A DNA stretch of 20,978 nt from Candidatus Njordarchaeota archaeon (GCA_029856055.1 JAHQWF010000134.1:1-20978); one strand, 5' to 3'. Positions 7,418 through 16,061 are shown, numbered from the stretch's first letter. The notes: a model not told the origin generated them from the sequence alone. Numbers and translations are program-made.

Positions 7418-7543
7418 ATAAAGGTTAAGTCATCCTTACAAACTATATATGGATATGGCACATGAATAAATAAATTTTATTTTTAATTTTCAATGAATTA
7501 CTAGGATGCACACTATGGATTCTATGAAGAAGAGAGATTATAG

Positions 7544-7644
7544 TGGTGGGGCCGGGCGGATTCGAACCGCCGACCTCCCGGTTGTACTCCGGAGGTAAGT
7601 TGGCCTTACCTTAGCCGGACGTCCTGCCCCTAGACCACGGCCCC
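7544..7644 (-). tRNA. tRNA-Val (UAC) with intron at 33/34
   Basis: A type I tRNA on the minus strand. Acceptor GGGGCCG pairs with CGGCCCC, followed by discriminator A and encoded CCA. The D arm starts GGTCTAGGGGCAGGAC and the T arm is GGCGG-TTCGAAT-CCGCC. Removing 26 bases gives the anticodon arm TCCGG-CTTACAA-CCGGG, with anticodon UAC for valine and one U-G closing pair. The gene is divergent from the splicing endonuclease gene, 142 bp away. Confidence 0.92.
7587..7612 (-). other. tRNA-Val(UAC) intron, position 33/34
   Basis: A 26-base intron directly before the anticodon. The central helix is exon CCGG with intron CCGG; the bulges are CT|A and AG|T. The intron stem AGGTAAG/CTTACCT is a perfect 7 bp with loop GCCAA. 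The boundaries are unique. This is a strict BHB. Confidence 0.88.
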
Positions 7645-7786
7645 TATCTCCTTGTTAGGTTGATTATTAGTTTTTCATTTTTAAATTTTCTTGAACGTAT
7701 GATTAAATAACTATTAACTTAATTCCAGATATTAATGTGAAATCAATATACCAAGTTAAAGTAATGACTGTGTAGGATTGTTGCGT

Positions 7787-8422
7787 ATGAGCGTTAGCGA
7801 TGTTAGTCTAGAATATGTAGCGGAAGGTAGGGCTAAAAGGCTAATGAATTTAGCTAAGCTGAATATAGTGGCTGATTTAATAGGGGATAAAGTAATTATT
7901 TGGGATCCAGAGAAGGGATATGAAGTTTTTATGGCGGGATTCTTCGGGAAACCACTAGGAGTAAGAAAACCAAAAATGATTCGATTCAATAAACCACTTG
8001 AGTTATCAATATACGACGCATTATACCTGCTTGAGAAAGGTGTTGTAAAAATTAGAGATATTTCGAGGAATAGAAGTGATTCAGAAAAATTTTTGAGTAG
8101 CGAAGAATTAATGAAAATAGGAACTAAATCATATAAAGATTTCAAAGCCAAATACTTAATTTACAAGGATCTAAGGGATAAAGGGTTCATAGTTAGGCCT
8201 GGATTGAAGTTTGGAAGCGACTTTTCAGTATATAGATATGGTCCAGGAATAGATCATGCTCCTTTTCTAGTAACAGTTTATTCGAAGGATACTAAGATGC
8301 TAGGTGTAGATTTTGTAAGAGCTGGTAGATTAGCTAATTCAGTACGTAAGAAGTGGGTAATAGCTTTACTACTAGAAGATGGAACAATACGATATCTTGT
8401 TTTCTCGTGGTATAAATTATGA
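7787..8422 (+). CDS. endA: tRNA-splicing endonuclease, catalytic subunit
   Basis: Cleaves pre-tRNA introns at both sites of the bulge-helix-bulge. The C-terminal nuclease domain carries KYLIYKDLRDKGFIVRPGLK followed by the catalytic residues: Y149 in FSVYRYG, H157 in GIDHAPFLV and a lysine (K188 or K189) in SVRKKW. Length is 211 residues from the ATG at 7787, with AGGA about ten bases upstream; TTG codons at 7778 and 7781 are alternatives. Because the full triad is present this is the catalytic alpha-type subunit. Crenarchaeal enzymes usually pair it with a shorter partner as an (alpha-beta)2 tetramer that tolerates relaxed BHB and non-canonical positions, which suits the three introns just upstream. 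No partner gene is in this window. The stop abuts the stop of the convergent next gene. Confidence 0.94.
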   Translation: MSVSDVSLEYVAEGRAKRLMNLAKLNIVADLIGDKVIIWDPEKGYEVFMAGFFGKPLGVRKPKMIRFNKPLELSIYDALYLLEKGVVKIRDISRNRSDSEKFLSSEELMKIGTKSYKDFKAKYLIYKDLRDKGFIVRPGLKFGSDFSVYRYGPGIDHAPFLVTVYSKDTKMLGVDFVRAGRLANSVRKKWVIALLLEDGTIRYLVFSWYKL

Positions 8423-9721
8423 TTAATTAGGAACAACAGTTCCATAGAGGGTCTTCCAAGTAACATCTATAATCTTCGCATCGATAAATTCACCTAGAGA
8501 TAAATTATGATTCCTGATAACAACTGTTCGATAATTATCGGTTCTCCCTATAAAGCTACTATCCCTTCTCTCCAAAATCAAAACCCTTAAACTTCTACCC
8601 AAATATCTTTGATTACGCTTATAGCTAATATCTCTTATTATCTGAGCTAGCTCCCTTGTTCTCTTTTTAGATACTCCACTATGAACCTTCGGATAAATTC
8701 TTGAAGAAGGTACACCTGGCCTATCACCGTAACGAGACAAATTAACAATATCGGGCTGAGTTTCTAAAAGTAATTTAATAGTGGCTTTATGATCTTCATC
8801 GGTCTCTGTGGGGAAAGAAGATATAATATCTGTAGCAATAGTGGCTTTTTCCCCCAGCTTCCCCCTAATATCTCGAACTAGTTCGCGGAAAAGATCAGCG
8901 GTATATTTTCTACGCATCAATTTGAGGATTCTATCTGAACCCGATTGCACAGGAATATGGAGATACCTGTAAAAGCGATCGTCAGAAGAAATTATATCTA
9001 GTACGTCATCAATAACTTTAACGATAGTGTCAGGACTGGCCATACCTATTCTTACTTTGAATTCCCCAGGGATAGCTGATATAGCGTCCAATAGCTCCGC
9101 AAGATTAGTACTTATATCCCAACCATATGGACCAGTATCCTGTCCAGATAACCTTATTTCCTTCACACCCATTTTTACGAGTCTCTTGACCTCCTCCACA
9201 ATTTTACCCACTGGGTATGATTTTAGGTTGCCCCAGATAAGTTTATCAACACAATACGAGCAAGATCCCAAGCATCCCTTAGCGATAGGAACCACAGCAA
9301 TTAAATGGTTTTCGAGTTGCCTCGGCATTAGTAATGGTACGGGGAATCGGCCATCTCCATCAATAACTTCTACACTATTGCCTTGAATCAACCTATCTAA
9401 GTACTCACTTAATTTGAGGAAGTTTTTTACATCAAAAAAACTGGCCTTGGGAGCAATTCTTCTTAATCTATTTAAACTTGTATTAACAAGACATCCTAGT
9501 ATAATAAGATTATCAGTGATTTTTGAAAGTGATTTGACGCGCTCTAGCATTTTTTCTTCCGTTGGCTTTTTTATTGAACAAGCATTTAATATAACTAAAT
9601 CGGCTTCAGTAGGATCAGTTACCACCTTGAAACCTTTATTAATCAATTGGCCAGCAATGACCTCTGAGTAAAACCTATTAATTGCGCAACCAGTAGTTTC
9701 GATGTAAACCTTATGAACCAT
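8423..9721 (-). CDS. tRNA t6A37 methylthiotransferase (e-MtaB / CDKAL1 type)
   Basis: A radical-SAM enzyme that adds a methylthio group to N6-threonylcarbamoyladenosine at position 37 of ANN-reading tRNAs. The N-terminal MTTase domain has its three cysteines at C12 (ETTGCAINRF), C48 (NACSIKKPTE) and C77 (LGCLVN), which bind an auxiliary cluster. The radical-SAM motif CLGSCSYC gives C150, C154 and C157. A TRAM domain ends the protein (from about residue 370). I chose the ATG at 9721 (432 residues, MVHKVYIETTGC) because GGTG lies six bases upstream; the frame is open to a TTG at 9733. Archaeal members are of the t6A type rather than bacterial MiaB, so the substrate is assigned by lineage. The start of GCAINRF differs slightly from the usual GC.xN motif only in wording. 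Confidence 0.92.
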   Translation of the reverse strand: MVHKVYIETTGCAINRFYSEVIAGQLINKGFKVVTDPTEADLVILNACSIKKPTEEKMLERVKSLSKITDNLIILGCLVNTSLNRLRRIAPKASFFDVKNFLKLSEYLDRLIQGNSVEVIDGDGRFPVPLLMPRQLENHLIAVVPIAKGCLGSCSYCVDKLIWGNLKSYPVGKIVEEVKRLVKMGVKEIRLSGQDTGPYGWDISTNLAELLDAISAIPGEFKVRIGMASPDTIVKVIDDVLDIISSDDRFYRYLHIPVQSGSDRILKLMRRKYTADLFRELVRDIRGKLGEKATIATDIISSFPTETDEDHKATIKLLLETQPDIVNLSRYGDRPGVPSSRIYPKVHSGVSKKRTRELAQIIRDISYKRNQRYLGRSLRVLILERRDSSFIGRTDNYRTVVIRNHNLSLGEFIDAKIIDVTWKTLYGTVVPN

Positions 9722-9760
9722 CTTAAACACCAATCACTTTTATCAATTGTATTACATTGT

Positions 9761-9780
9761 ATAAACTTATATTATATAAT
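9761..9780. promoter_or_regulatory. AT-rich TATA region between methylthiotransferase and helicase
   Basis: ATAAACTTATATTATATAAT lies in the 152-bp divergent spacer (9722-9873). Read on the minus strand it is a strong TATA candidate about 45 bp from the ATG at 9721. On the plus strand it could also serve the helicase with a longer leader of about 70 bases. Confidence 0.4.
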
Positions 9781-9873
9781 AAGAGGAAAAACAAGCTTTG
9801 AGCTAAATGGACGTAATTCGTGAGTGTCACAAGCAGGAGCCTTCTAGTATTTAAGTTTATTGAGGTCAATTAA

Positions 9874-12519
9874 ATGCGTGGAGTCTCAACAAGGCTTAAA
9901 GAATCAGGGCCAATAAAGTTCGTAGATGAGCATCCCCCTAGCGATGAGGAAATTTACAAATTGCTGGATCCATATGTTGCAGAGTGGTTTAAGAGGAATT
10001 TTAAGGAATTTACTTTGCCTCAAAGATACGCAATACCTAGGATAAAGAAAGGTAGAAACATACTGGTTTTTTCACCAACAGGTACTGGTAAGACATTAGC
10101 AGCGTTTCTATCTATTATTGATCATTTATTTAGATTAGGTAAATCAAATAAACTGGAAGACAAAATATACTGTGTATATGTATCTCCGTTAAGAGCTCTG
10201 TCTAATGATATAAGGAAAAATCTATTAATCCCCCTTGATGGTATAAGGAAAATTGCTGAAGAGAATGGAGGGGATTTACCAGAAATTAGGGCTCTAGTAA
10301 GGACTGGGGATACACCACAATATCAGCGCTCCAAGATGCTGAAAAAGCCGCCTCATATTTTAATTACAACTCCGGAGACGCTAGCTATAGTGCTTAATGC
10401 CCCGAAATTAAGAAAGAAATTGAGTAATGTTAGATGGGTTATAGTGGATGAGGTACATGAATTAAGCAGTAATAAGAGGGGTGCTCATTTATCATTAAGT
10501 CTTGAGAGATTACAAAACCTGAGTGGAGGCTTTATTAGAATAGGCCTAAGTGCAACGCAAGCTCCTGTTGAAGAGATAGCTAAGTGGTTGGTTGGCTACG
10601 AGGGGAATAGACCGAGGCAATGCGATATAATAAAGATATCAGCTATTAAGGCGCTAGATCTCAAGGTTATATGCCCTTATAAAGATCTAAGAAATAGGGA
10701 AATGGTTAGCGCGCGCTTATACAACTACTTGAAGAGGTTTATTAATAATTATAGAACAGTCTTAATATTCACTAATACTAGATCAGGCGCTGAAAGAGTA
10801 GCGCATAAGTTGGGTGAGAAATTAGGTGAAAAATTTCTGGATTATCTGGGAACTCACCACAGTTCTCTAGGTAGAGAAATAAGATTGAGTGTAGAAGATA
10901 GATTAAAAAAAGGCGAGTTAAAGGCTGTAGTCACAAGTACTAGTCTAGAGTTAGGCATAGACATCGGTTACATAGATTTAGTAGTTCAGATAGGTTCTCC
11001 TAAAAGTATAGCTAAAGGATTACAGAGAATAGGGAGGGCTGGGCACTCATTAAGTAAAGTTACTAAGGGTAGATTCATTGCTATGGATGAGGATGATTTA
11101 ATTGAGTTAACAGTGCTGGTTAAGGCAGCCGAGAGGGGAGAGATAGATAGAATACATATACCGAAGAATCCATTAGACGTATTATGTCAACACTTAGTGG
11201 GGATGAGTTTAGAGAAGAAGTGGGATATTAATGAGGCATACGAACTAGTGAAACGATCCTACAATTTTCACGGATTATCTTGGGATGATTTTATATCTGT
11301 TTTGAAATACTTGGGTGGTAACTACGTTGATTTAGAGTATAGAAGCGTTTACAGGAAACTATGGTTTAATGAAGAGGAAGGGGTCTTCGGGAGAAAGAAA
11401 TCGGCTAGAATGATATATTACCTTAATCTAGGAACCATACCTGAGGAAGCGGATTACGAAGTGGTATTAATGAAGGAAAAGAGGAGAAGGAGAATAGGTA
11501 AGCTATCTGAACCTTTCATTGAAAGATTAGTTCCTGGAGATGTATTTGTATTAGGAGGAAGAAAATATAAGGTTTTGAAAATTAAGTCTAATCTAGTTTA
11601 TGTCAGGGAAGCTGAAGAGGAAAAACCGACAGTACCCTCATGGATAGGTGAAATGCTACCTAGAAGCTGGGATTTATCAATTAAAGTAGGGGAATTCAGG
11701 GAGAAACTTGAGGAAATCATTAAATCAATAGGAATATCGAGAGCTATTAGTTGGTTAAAGAGGAATTACAGTTTAGGAACGAACTGTGCAGAAAATATAG
11801 TCAGATACTTCTCTGATCAAATAAAGATAGCTGGTAAAGTACCTACACATAAGAGGATCTTATTAGAAGAGTACATTGATGAATTAGGTAGATGGTGCAT
11901 AATCTTTCACGCACCATTTGGAAGACGAGTAAATGATGCCTTGTCAAGAGGATATGCTTATGTGTCTTCACAGTTATCTAGAACAAATGTGGGGATAGGA
12001 GTAACGGACGACGGCTTTATGCTGATTTTCCCTAGAGGGACAAGAATAGACATATTTAAGCTTCTAAATTCATTGACATATGAGAATCTGAGAGCGGTGT
12101 TAAAAGAGGCTGTTAAAGGCACCGAATTATTCTCGAATAGGTTTAGGCACTGCGCCGTCAGGAGTTTTATGATTCTAAGAGCGTATAAAGGGCATGTTAT
12201 ATCTATCGAGAAAAGAAGATTGCGCGCAGAGAGATTAATAAAATACCTCGGTGATGACTTCCCAGTAGTAAAAGAGACATTAAGGGAGATAATGGAGGAC
12301 TACATGGATGTGGAACATGCTGAAGAGGTATTGAGACGTATCTATGAAGGTAATATAACTGTAGAGTTAATTAAGAAGCGCGCTCTGGACATAGCAACGC
12401 CATTCGCGCATAATCTGATACTGGCATCCGAATCGGACATATTAACTATGAAGGATAGAGAGGCATGGCTACTATCGATGTACGAGAAGTTAAATAAAAT
12501 GCTAGAGGAAAGAGGATAG
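9874..12519 (+). CDS. lhr: Lhr-type superfamily 2 helicase
   Basis: An ATP-dependent 3'-5' helicase of the Lhr family (large helicase-related), implicated in nucleic-acid repair and, in archaea, also RNA handling. Of its 881 residues, the two RecA domains carry motif I SPTGTGKT (67-74), Ia SPLRALS, DEVH (192-195), motif III LSATQA, a motif IV region LIFTNTRSGAERV, motif V TSTSLELGIDIG and motif VI QRIGRAGH. The following ~450 residues correspond to the winged-helix and Lhr core domains typical of the family. Length matches the archaeal aLhr proteins (about 850-950) rather than long bacterial Lhr. The start ATG at 9874 has GAGGTC about eight bases upstream. Its stop is 19 bp from the stop of the convergent phosphoesterase. 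aLhr1 versus aLhr2 cannot be decided here. Confidence 0.93.
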   Translation: MRGVSTRLKESGPIKFVDEHPPSDEEIYKLLDPYVAEWFKRNFKEFTLPQRYAIPRIKKGRNILVFSPTGTGKTLAAFLSIIDHLFRLGKSNKLEDKIYCVYVSPLRALSNDIRKNLLIPLDGIRKIAEENGGDLPEIRALVRTGDTPQYQRSKMLKKPPHILITTPETLAIVLNAPKLRKKLSNVRWVIVDEVHELSSNKRGAHLSLSLERLQNLSGGFIRIGLSATQAPVEEIAKWLVGYEGNRPRQCDIIKISAIKALDLKVICPYKDLRNREMVSARLYNYLKRFINNYRTVLIFTNTRSGAERVAHKLGEKLGEKFLDYLGTHHSSLGREIRLSVEDRLKKGELKAVVTSTSLELGIDIGYIDLVVQIGSPKSIAKGLQRIGRAGHSLSKVTKGRFIAMDEDDLIELTVLVKAAERGEIDRIHIPKNPLDVLCQHLVGMSLEKKWDINEAYELVKRSYNFHGLSWDDFISVLKYLGGNYVDLEYRSVYRKLWFNEEEGVFGRKKSARMIYYLNLGTIPEEADYEVVLMKEKRRRRIGKLSEPFIERLVPGDVFVLGGRKYKVLKIKSNLVYVREAEEEKPTVPSWIGEMLPRSWDLSIKVGEFREKLEEIIKSIGISRAISWLKRNYSLGTNCAENIVRYFSDQIKIAGKVPTHKRILLEEYIDELGRWCIIFHAPFGRRVNDALSRGYAYVSSQLSRTNVGIGVTDDGFMLIFPRGTRIDIFKLLNSLTYENLRAVLKEAVKGTELFSNRFRHCAVRSFMILRAYKGHVISIEKRRLRAERLIKYLGDDFPVVKETLREIMEDYMDVEHAEEVLRRIYEGNITVELIKKRALDIATPFAHNLILASESDILTMKDREAWLLSMYEKLNKMLEERG

Positions 12520-12538
12520 ACAATTATCGCTCTTGCAA

Positions 12539-13306
12539 CTATGAAAAAAGCCGTAAATTCTCTATCTTAATGGGTCTGAGTAATCCTGAACGGAGCGATG
12601 GAACAGCGTAAAACGACCCTATATCTATTTTTCTAAGTATAGGTGATAAGAAATCGCTTGAATCAGCAACATTTACTTCTACACCAGTAGCAACAGGAGA
12701 AAGTGCGGGTAAAACAATCAACTTCTTACTAACATCTAAATCTCCGAAAAGGAATGTTGGAAATTTATCTTTGCTTCCAACTTCATCTCTAAACATAATA
12801 GCTGGATGTTCATGTCCCATAACGATATATTTAATGCTGGATAGATCAATACTAGTAGGCAGCTCCTTGTGGCCATGGATAAATAAGTACTCGTTCTCTA
12901 TGTATACTGGGTCCCTGAAATCAACATTATTTCTCTCTAAAACACCTCTGATAAAGTTATCGTGATTGCCACGCACTAACACCAAATTAATACCTCTTCT
13001 TCTCATACTCTCAAGCAACTCAAGAGTCTCTCTATGTTCCTGCCAAGTTTTTTGACCGAACTCGTGTTTAAGATCACCAACAATAATTAATTTTGCTGGC
13101 TTATATCTATCTAGATAACTATCCAGAATTCCTATTATTTCCTTAAACTGATAAGCAGGTAAATAAACACCCTTCAAAGCAAGAGCATACTCTATACCTA
13201 AATGTAAATCAGCTACAACTAATGCGTCTAGTGAGCGAATATAAGCGATTCTATCAGGTAATAGATAAATATCATTATCAATAACGTATTCTCTCAAGAA
13301 ATCCAT
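12539..13306 (-). CDS. ICC-like metallophosphoesterase (COG1407 type)
   Basis: A calcineurin-like phosphoesterase predicted to use two metal ions on nucleotides or nucleic acids; the true substrate is unknown. Of 255 residues, all metal motifs are present: ADLHLG (D33, H35), GDLKH (G77-H81), GNHD (113-116), HGH (144-146) and GHEHP (from G164). The long frame opens inside the tRNA-Gly gene at 13420, but those first 38 codons are read-through of the tRNA and leader. The ATG at 13306 (MDFLREYVIDND) has GGAGTG about eight bases upstream and is the real start. It lies 63 bp downstream of tRNA-Gly on the same strand and may be co-transcribed. It faces Lhr tail to tail; families of this type often accompany Lhr-like helicases. 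Confidence 0.88.
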   Translation of the reverse strand: MDFLREYVIDNDIYLLPDRIAYIRSLDALVVADLHLGIEYALALKGVYLPAYQFKEIIGILDSYLDRYKPAKLIIVGDLKHEFGQKTWQEHRETLELLESMRRRGINLVLVRGNHDNFIRGVLERNNVDFRDPVYIENEYLFIHGHKELPTSIDLSSIKYIVMGHEHPAIMFRDEVGSKDKFPTFLFGDLDVSKKLIVLPALSPVATGVEVNVADSSDFLSPILRKIDIGSFYAVPSLRSGLLRPIKIENLRLFS

Positions 13307-13368
13307 GAACCTATCACTCCTCCAACACCAGCCATACGGGATCAGAAGGGAGAAAATTGGTATTAATT

Positions 13369-13442
13369 TGGTGCGCCGGGCGGGACTCGAACCCGCGCCA
13401 CCGGCTTGGGAGGCCGGCATCCTACCTCTAGACTACCGGCGC
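13369..13442 (-). tRNA. tRNA-Gly (CCC), no intron
   Basis: Acceptor GCGCCGG/CCGGCGC, discriminator A and an encoded CCA. Anticodon arm CCGGC-CTCCCAA-GCCGG gives anticodon CCC for glycine. The T arm is GCGGG-TTCGAGT-CCCGC. Unlike the other three tRNAs here it has no intron. Confidence 0.95.
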
Positions 13443-13586
13443 ATCTTTGCGCGAACTATATTTCTAGTATCAGTGTATTGAGAGTTTTTAAAATATTATT
13501 CCCTATAGATGACGGACACTTTTATTACTAGTTGCTTGCACAATATTTTCAAATATCTTTTCGTTTTTTATGTAAAGTAGTTTTTA

Positions 13587-14213
13587 ATGGCTATCTTTCC
13601 GCAGGGGACTAGATTGCAGACAATACATATTAACGATCACTTAGAGTTCAAGTTTGATTTAGATGGTATCTATTTCCGTAACTGTTTATTCGAGGACATC
13701 GCTCATGTAATGCATGTAAATAGGATGACGCTGCCCGAGAAGTATTCAAGATATACTTTCTTATGGCTGTTAAGGACCTATCCAGATTTATTCTATGTTG
13801 CAATTGATGAAGAAGAAAGCAAGGTTATTGGTTACATAATGAATAAGATAGATACAGGATACTCATTCTTTGAACAAAGTAACAGAGTTATTGAGAAGGG
13901 GCATGTCTTCTCAATAGGTGTCTTGAGGGAGTACAGGAAACGAGGAATAGCAAGTGCTTTGCTAGCCCTAGGATTCAAAGCCATGATAAGAAGAGGTGTT
14001 GAGGAAATTTTCCTAGAGGTTAGAGTAAGTAATATTCCAGCAATAAAGTTATACGAGAAATTTGGTATGATAATCGTTGATAAGGTGCCTTACTATTATG
14101 CAGACGGTGAAACAGCAAATGTTATGGCTGTAAAGGTAGATAGAGTTGAACAAATAGTTAACTACATTACCGACTACTTAGAGAAAAACGGTAAGATTAG
14201 AGAAGACATATAA
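13587..14213 (+). CDS. N-terminal acetyltransferase (archaeal Ard1/RimI type)
   Basis: A GNAT-fold enzyme that acetylates protein N-termini using acetyl-CoA. The protein resembles the archaeal Ard1 of Sulfolobus: RMTLPEKYSRYTF in the substrate loop, then KGHVFSIGVL and the acetyl-CoA loop REYRKRGIASALL (R117-x-x-G120-x-A122). LEVRVSNIPAIKLYEKFG follows, and the C-terminal PYYYADGETANVMAV is typical. At 208 residues it is longer than the ~167 of Sulfolobus Ard1, with about 25 extra at the N-terminus and 30 at the C-terminus. The start ATG at 13587 has no clear ribosome-binding site, so it may be leaderless; a later start near residue 27 (DGIYF) cannot be excluded but has no ATG. The stop is 20 bp before ABCE1, so the two probably form an operon. 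Confidence 0.9.
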   Translation: MAIFPQGTRLQTIHINDHLEFKFDLDGIYFRNCLFEDIAHVMHVNRMTLPEKYSRYTFLWLLRTYPDLFYVAIDEEESKVIGYIMNKIDTGYSFFEQSNRVIEKGHVFSIGVLREYRKRGIASALLALGFKAMIRRGVEEIFLEVRVSNIPAIKLYEKFGMIIVDKVPYYYADGETANVMAVKVDRVEQIVNYITDYLEKNGKIREDI

Positions 14214-14233
14214 TTAACAAGTGAGGTGCAGGG

Positions 14234-16054
14234 ATGCCGCAGAGTAAGCCTAAGAGAATAGCTATTATAGATACTGATAGATGTAGGCCAGATAAATCAA
14301 AATATGTATGTATAAATGTTTGTCCGCCTCAAAGAGCTGGAGTTGAAGTATTCACTATAAACGAGGAGACAAAGTATCCAGAGATAAATGAGGAGTTATG
14401 CATAGGATGCGGTTTATGCGTTAAGTATTGTCCATTTAAAGCAATAATAATAGTGAACCTGCCTGCTCCCGTGGAAGATGAGATCGTTCATAGATATGGG
14501 CCGAATGCTTTCTCGCTATATAGATTACCTATGCCTGCCCCTGGACAAATCGTAGGGCTAGTTGGTCAGAACGCCATAGGGAAATCTACAAGTCTCAAGA
14601 TACTCGCGGGATTACTTAAACCCAATCTGGGTAATTACGAGAAACCTCCCGATTGGGATGAGATAATAACGCGATTCAGGGGTACAGCATTACAGAATTT
14701 CTTTTCAGATCTAGCGAATGGCAAAATAAGGGTAGTGTATAAGCCTCAATATGTTGATGCTATACCAAGATTAGTTAAGGGTACGGTAAAGGAGATACTG
14801 AACAAATATGATGAACATGGAGTTTCAGATGAGGTCGCAGAAGAACTAAAACTAATGAATATCCTAGATAGAGATATAAGTAAACTAAGTGGCGGGGAGT
14901 TACAGAAACTTGCGATTGCAGTTGCTATAGAGAAGGATGCGGATGTATATCTGTTTGATGAGCCCTCATCGTATCTTGACGTTCTAGAACGCATGAGAAT
15001 AGCGAGGGTTATAAGGGAACTAGCTTCCAGGAAACAAAAATATGTCTTGGTAGCTGAACATGATCTAGCGATACTAGACTATATCAGTGATGTAGTAAAT
15101 ATCTATTATGGTGAACCAAATGCATATGGTATAGTTTCGAAACCCCACAGCGTAAGAGAGGGAATAAATATATTCCTTGACGGCTATATCCCCGACGAAA
15201 ATGTGAGGTTTAGAGAGATACCAATTAGATTCAAGTTATGGGCAACGCAAGAAGCAATCGCTGAAAGAGAATTTCTAGTGAAGCACTCGGAGATCATTAA
15301 GGAATATCCGTCTTTTAGACTAAATATAGGGCCTGGAGAGCTGCGTAAAGGAGAAGTGATTGGTATAGTTGGGCCGAATGGGATCGGGAAAACCACTTTC
15401 GTTAAGATATTAGCAGGCATAATTAAGCCAGACAACGACGCTAAGTTAGAAGGCGTTGAGAATATAGTGGTATCATATAAACCACAGTACCTAAGTGAAT
15501 TCATTGGAGATGAGGAATGGTTGACTGTTAGGGAGAAATTAGAGCAAGTTAACAAAAAGATACTTGGTGATAAATGGTTCAAAACATACGTATATAACCC
15601 GTTCAGACTAGGCAGAATCATAGATATGCCTTTGGATGAATTAAGTGGAGGTGAATTACAGAAAGTTGCGATAGCATGCGCGCTAGCTAAAAAAGCCGAT
15701 TTATACTTACTCGATGAGCCGTCAGCCTATATATCAGCGGAGGATAGGTTTTGGATAGCTAAGACAATAAGAACTTTGGCAGAGACAAGTAACGTAACTA
15801 TTTTGGTTGTTGAACACGATATTATCGTTGTGGACTATATTGCTGATAGATTACTAGTATTTGTGGGAGAGCCTGGTAGAGAGGGTAAAGCTATAGGTCC
15901 ACTAAACATGTTTGATGGGATGAATTTATTCCTTAAGAAACTTGGGATAACATTTAGGAGAGATAGGCATACGGGTCGTCCAAGAATCAATAAGCCTGGA
16001 AGCCGTTTAGATAGAGAGCAAAAGGCGCTAGGAAAATATTATTATGTGAGCTAA
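14234..16054 (+). CDS. ABCE1/Rli1 ribosome recycling ATPase
   Basis: Splits ribosomes after termination or rescue, together with aRF1 or aPelota. Of 606 residues, the N-terminal ferredoxin-like domain normally has eight cysteines for two 4Fe-4S clusters. Seven are present here (C17, C26, C30, C56, C59, C62, C66); the second ligand position of the first cluster is serine (S22 in CRPDKSKYVC). NBD1 has the Walker A GQNAIGKST, signature LSGGELQKLAIA, Walker B LFDEPSSYLD and switch histidine AEHD. NBD2 has GPNGIGKTT, LSGGELQKVAIA, LLDEPSAYIS and VEHD; its D-loop reads SAYIS instead of the usual SAYLD. The C-terminus RDRHTGRPRINKPGS is typical. The start ATG has GAGGTG about seven bases upstream. 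The gene is downstream of the acetyltransferase. Confidence 0.96.
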   Translation: MPQSKPKRIAIIDTDRCRPDKSKYVCINVCPPQRAGVEVFTINEETKYPEINEELCIGCGLCVKYCPFKAIIIVNLPAPVEDEIVHRYGPNAFSLYRLPMPAPGQIVGLVGQNAIGKSTSLKILAGLLKPNLGNYEKPPDWDEIITRFRGTALQNFFSDLANGKIRVVYKPQYVDAIPRLVKGTVKEILNKYDEHGVSDEVAEELKLMNILDRDISKLSGGELQKLAIAVAIEKDADVYLFDEPSSYLDVLERMRIARVIRELASRKQKYVLVAEHDLAILDYISDVVNIYYGEPNAYGIVSKPHSVREGINIFLDGYIPDENVRFREIPIRFKLWATQEAIAEREFLVKHSEIIKEYPSFRLNIGPGELRKGEVIGIVGPNGIGKTTFVKILAGIIKPDNDAKLEGVENIVVSYKPQYLSEFIGDEEWLTVREKLEQVNKKILGDKWFKTYVYNPFRLGRIIDMPLDELSGGELQKVAIACALAKKADLYLLDEPSAYISAEDRFWIAKTIRTLAETSNVTILVVEHDIIVVDYIADRLLVFVGEPGREGKAIGPLNMFDGMNLFLKKLGITFRRDRHTGRPRINKPGSRLDREQKALGKYYYVS

Positions 16055-16061
16055 AAAACGA

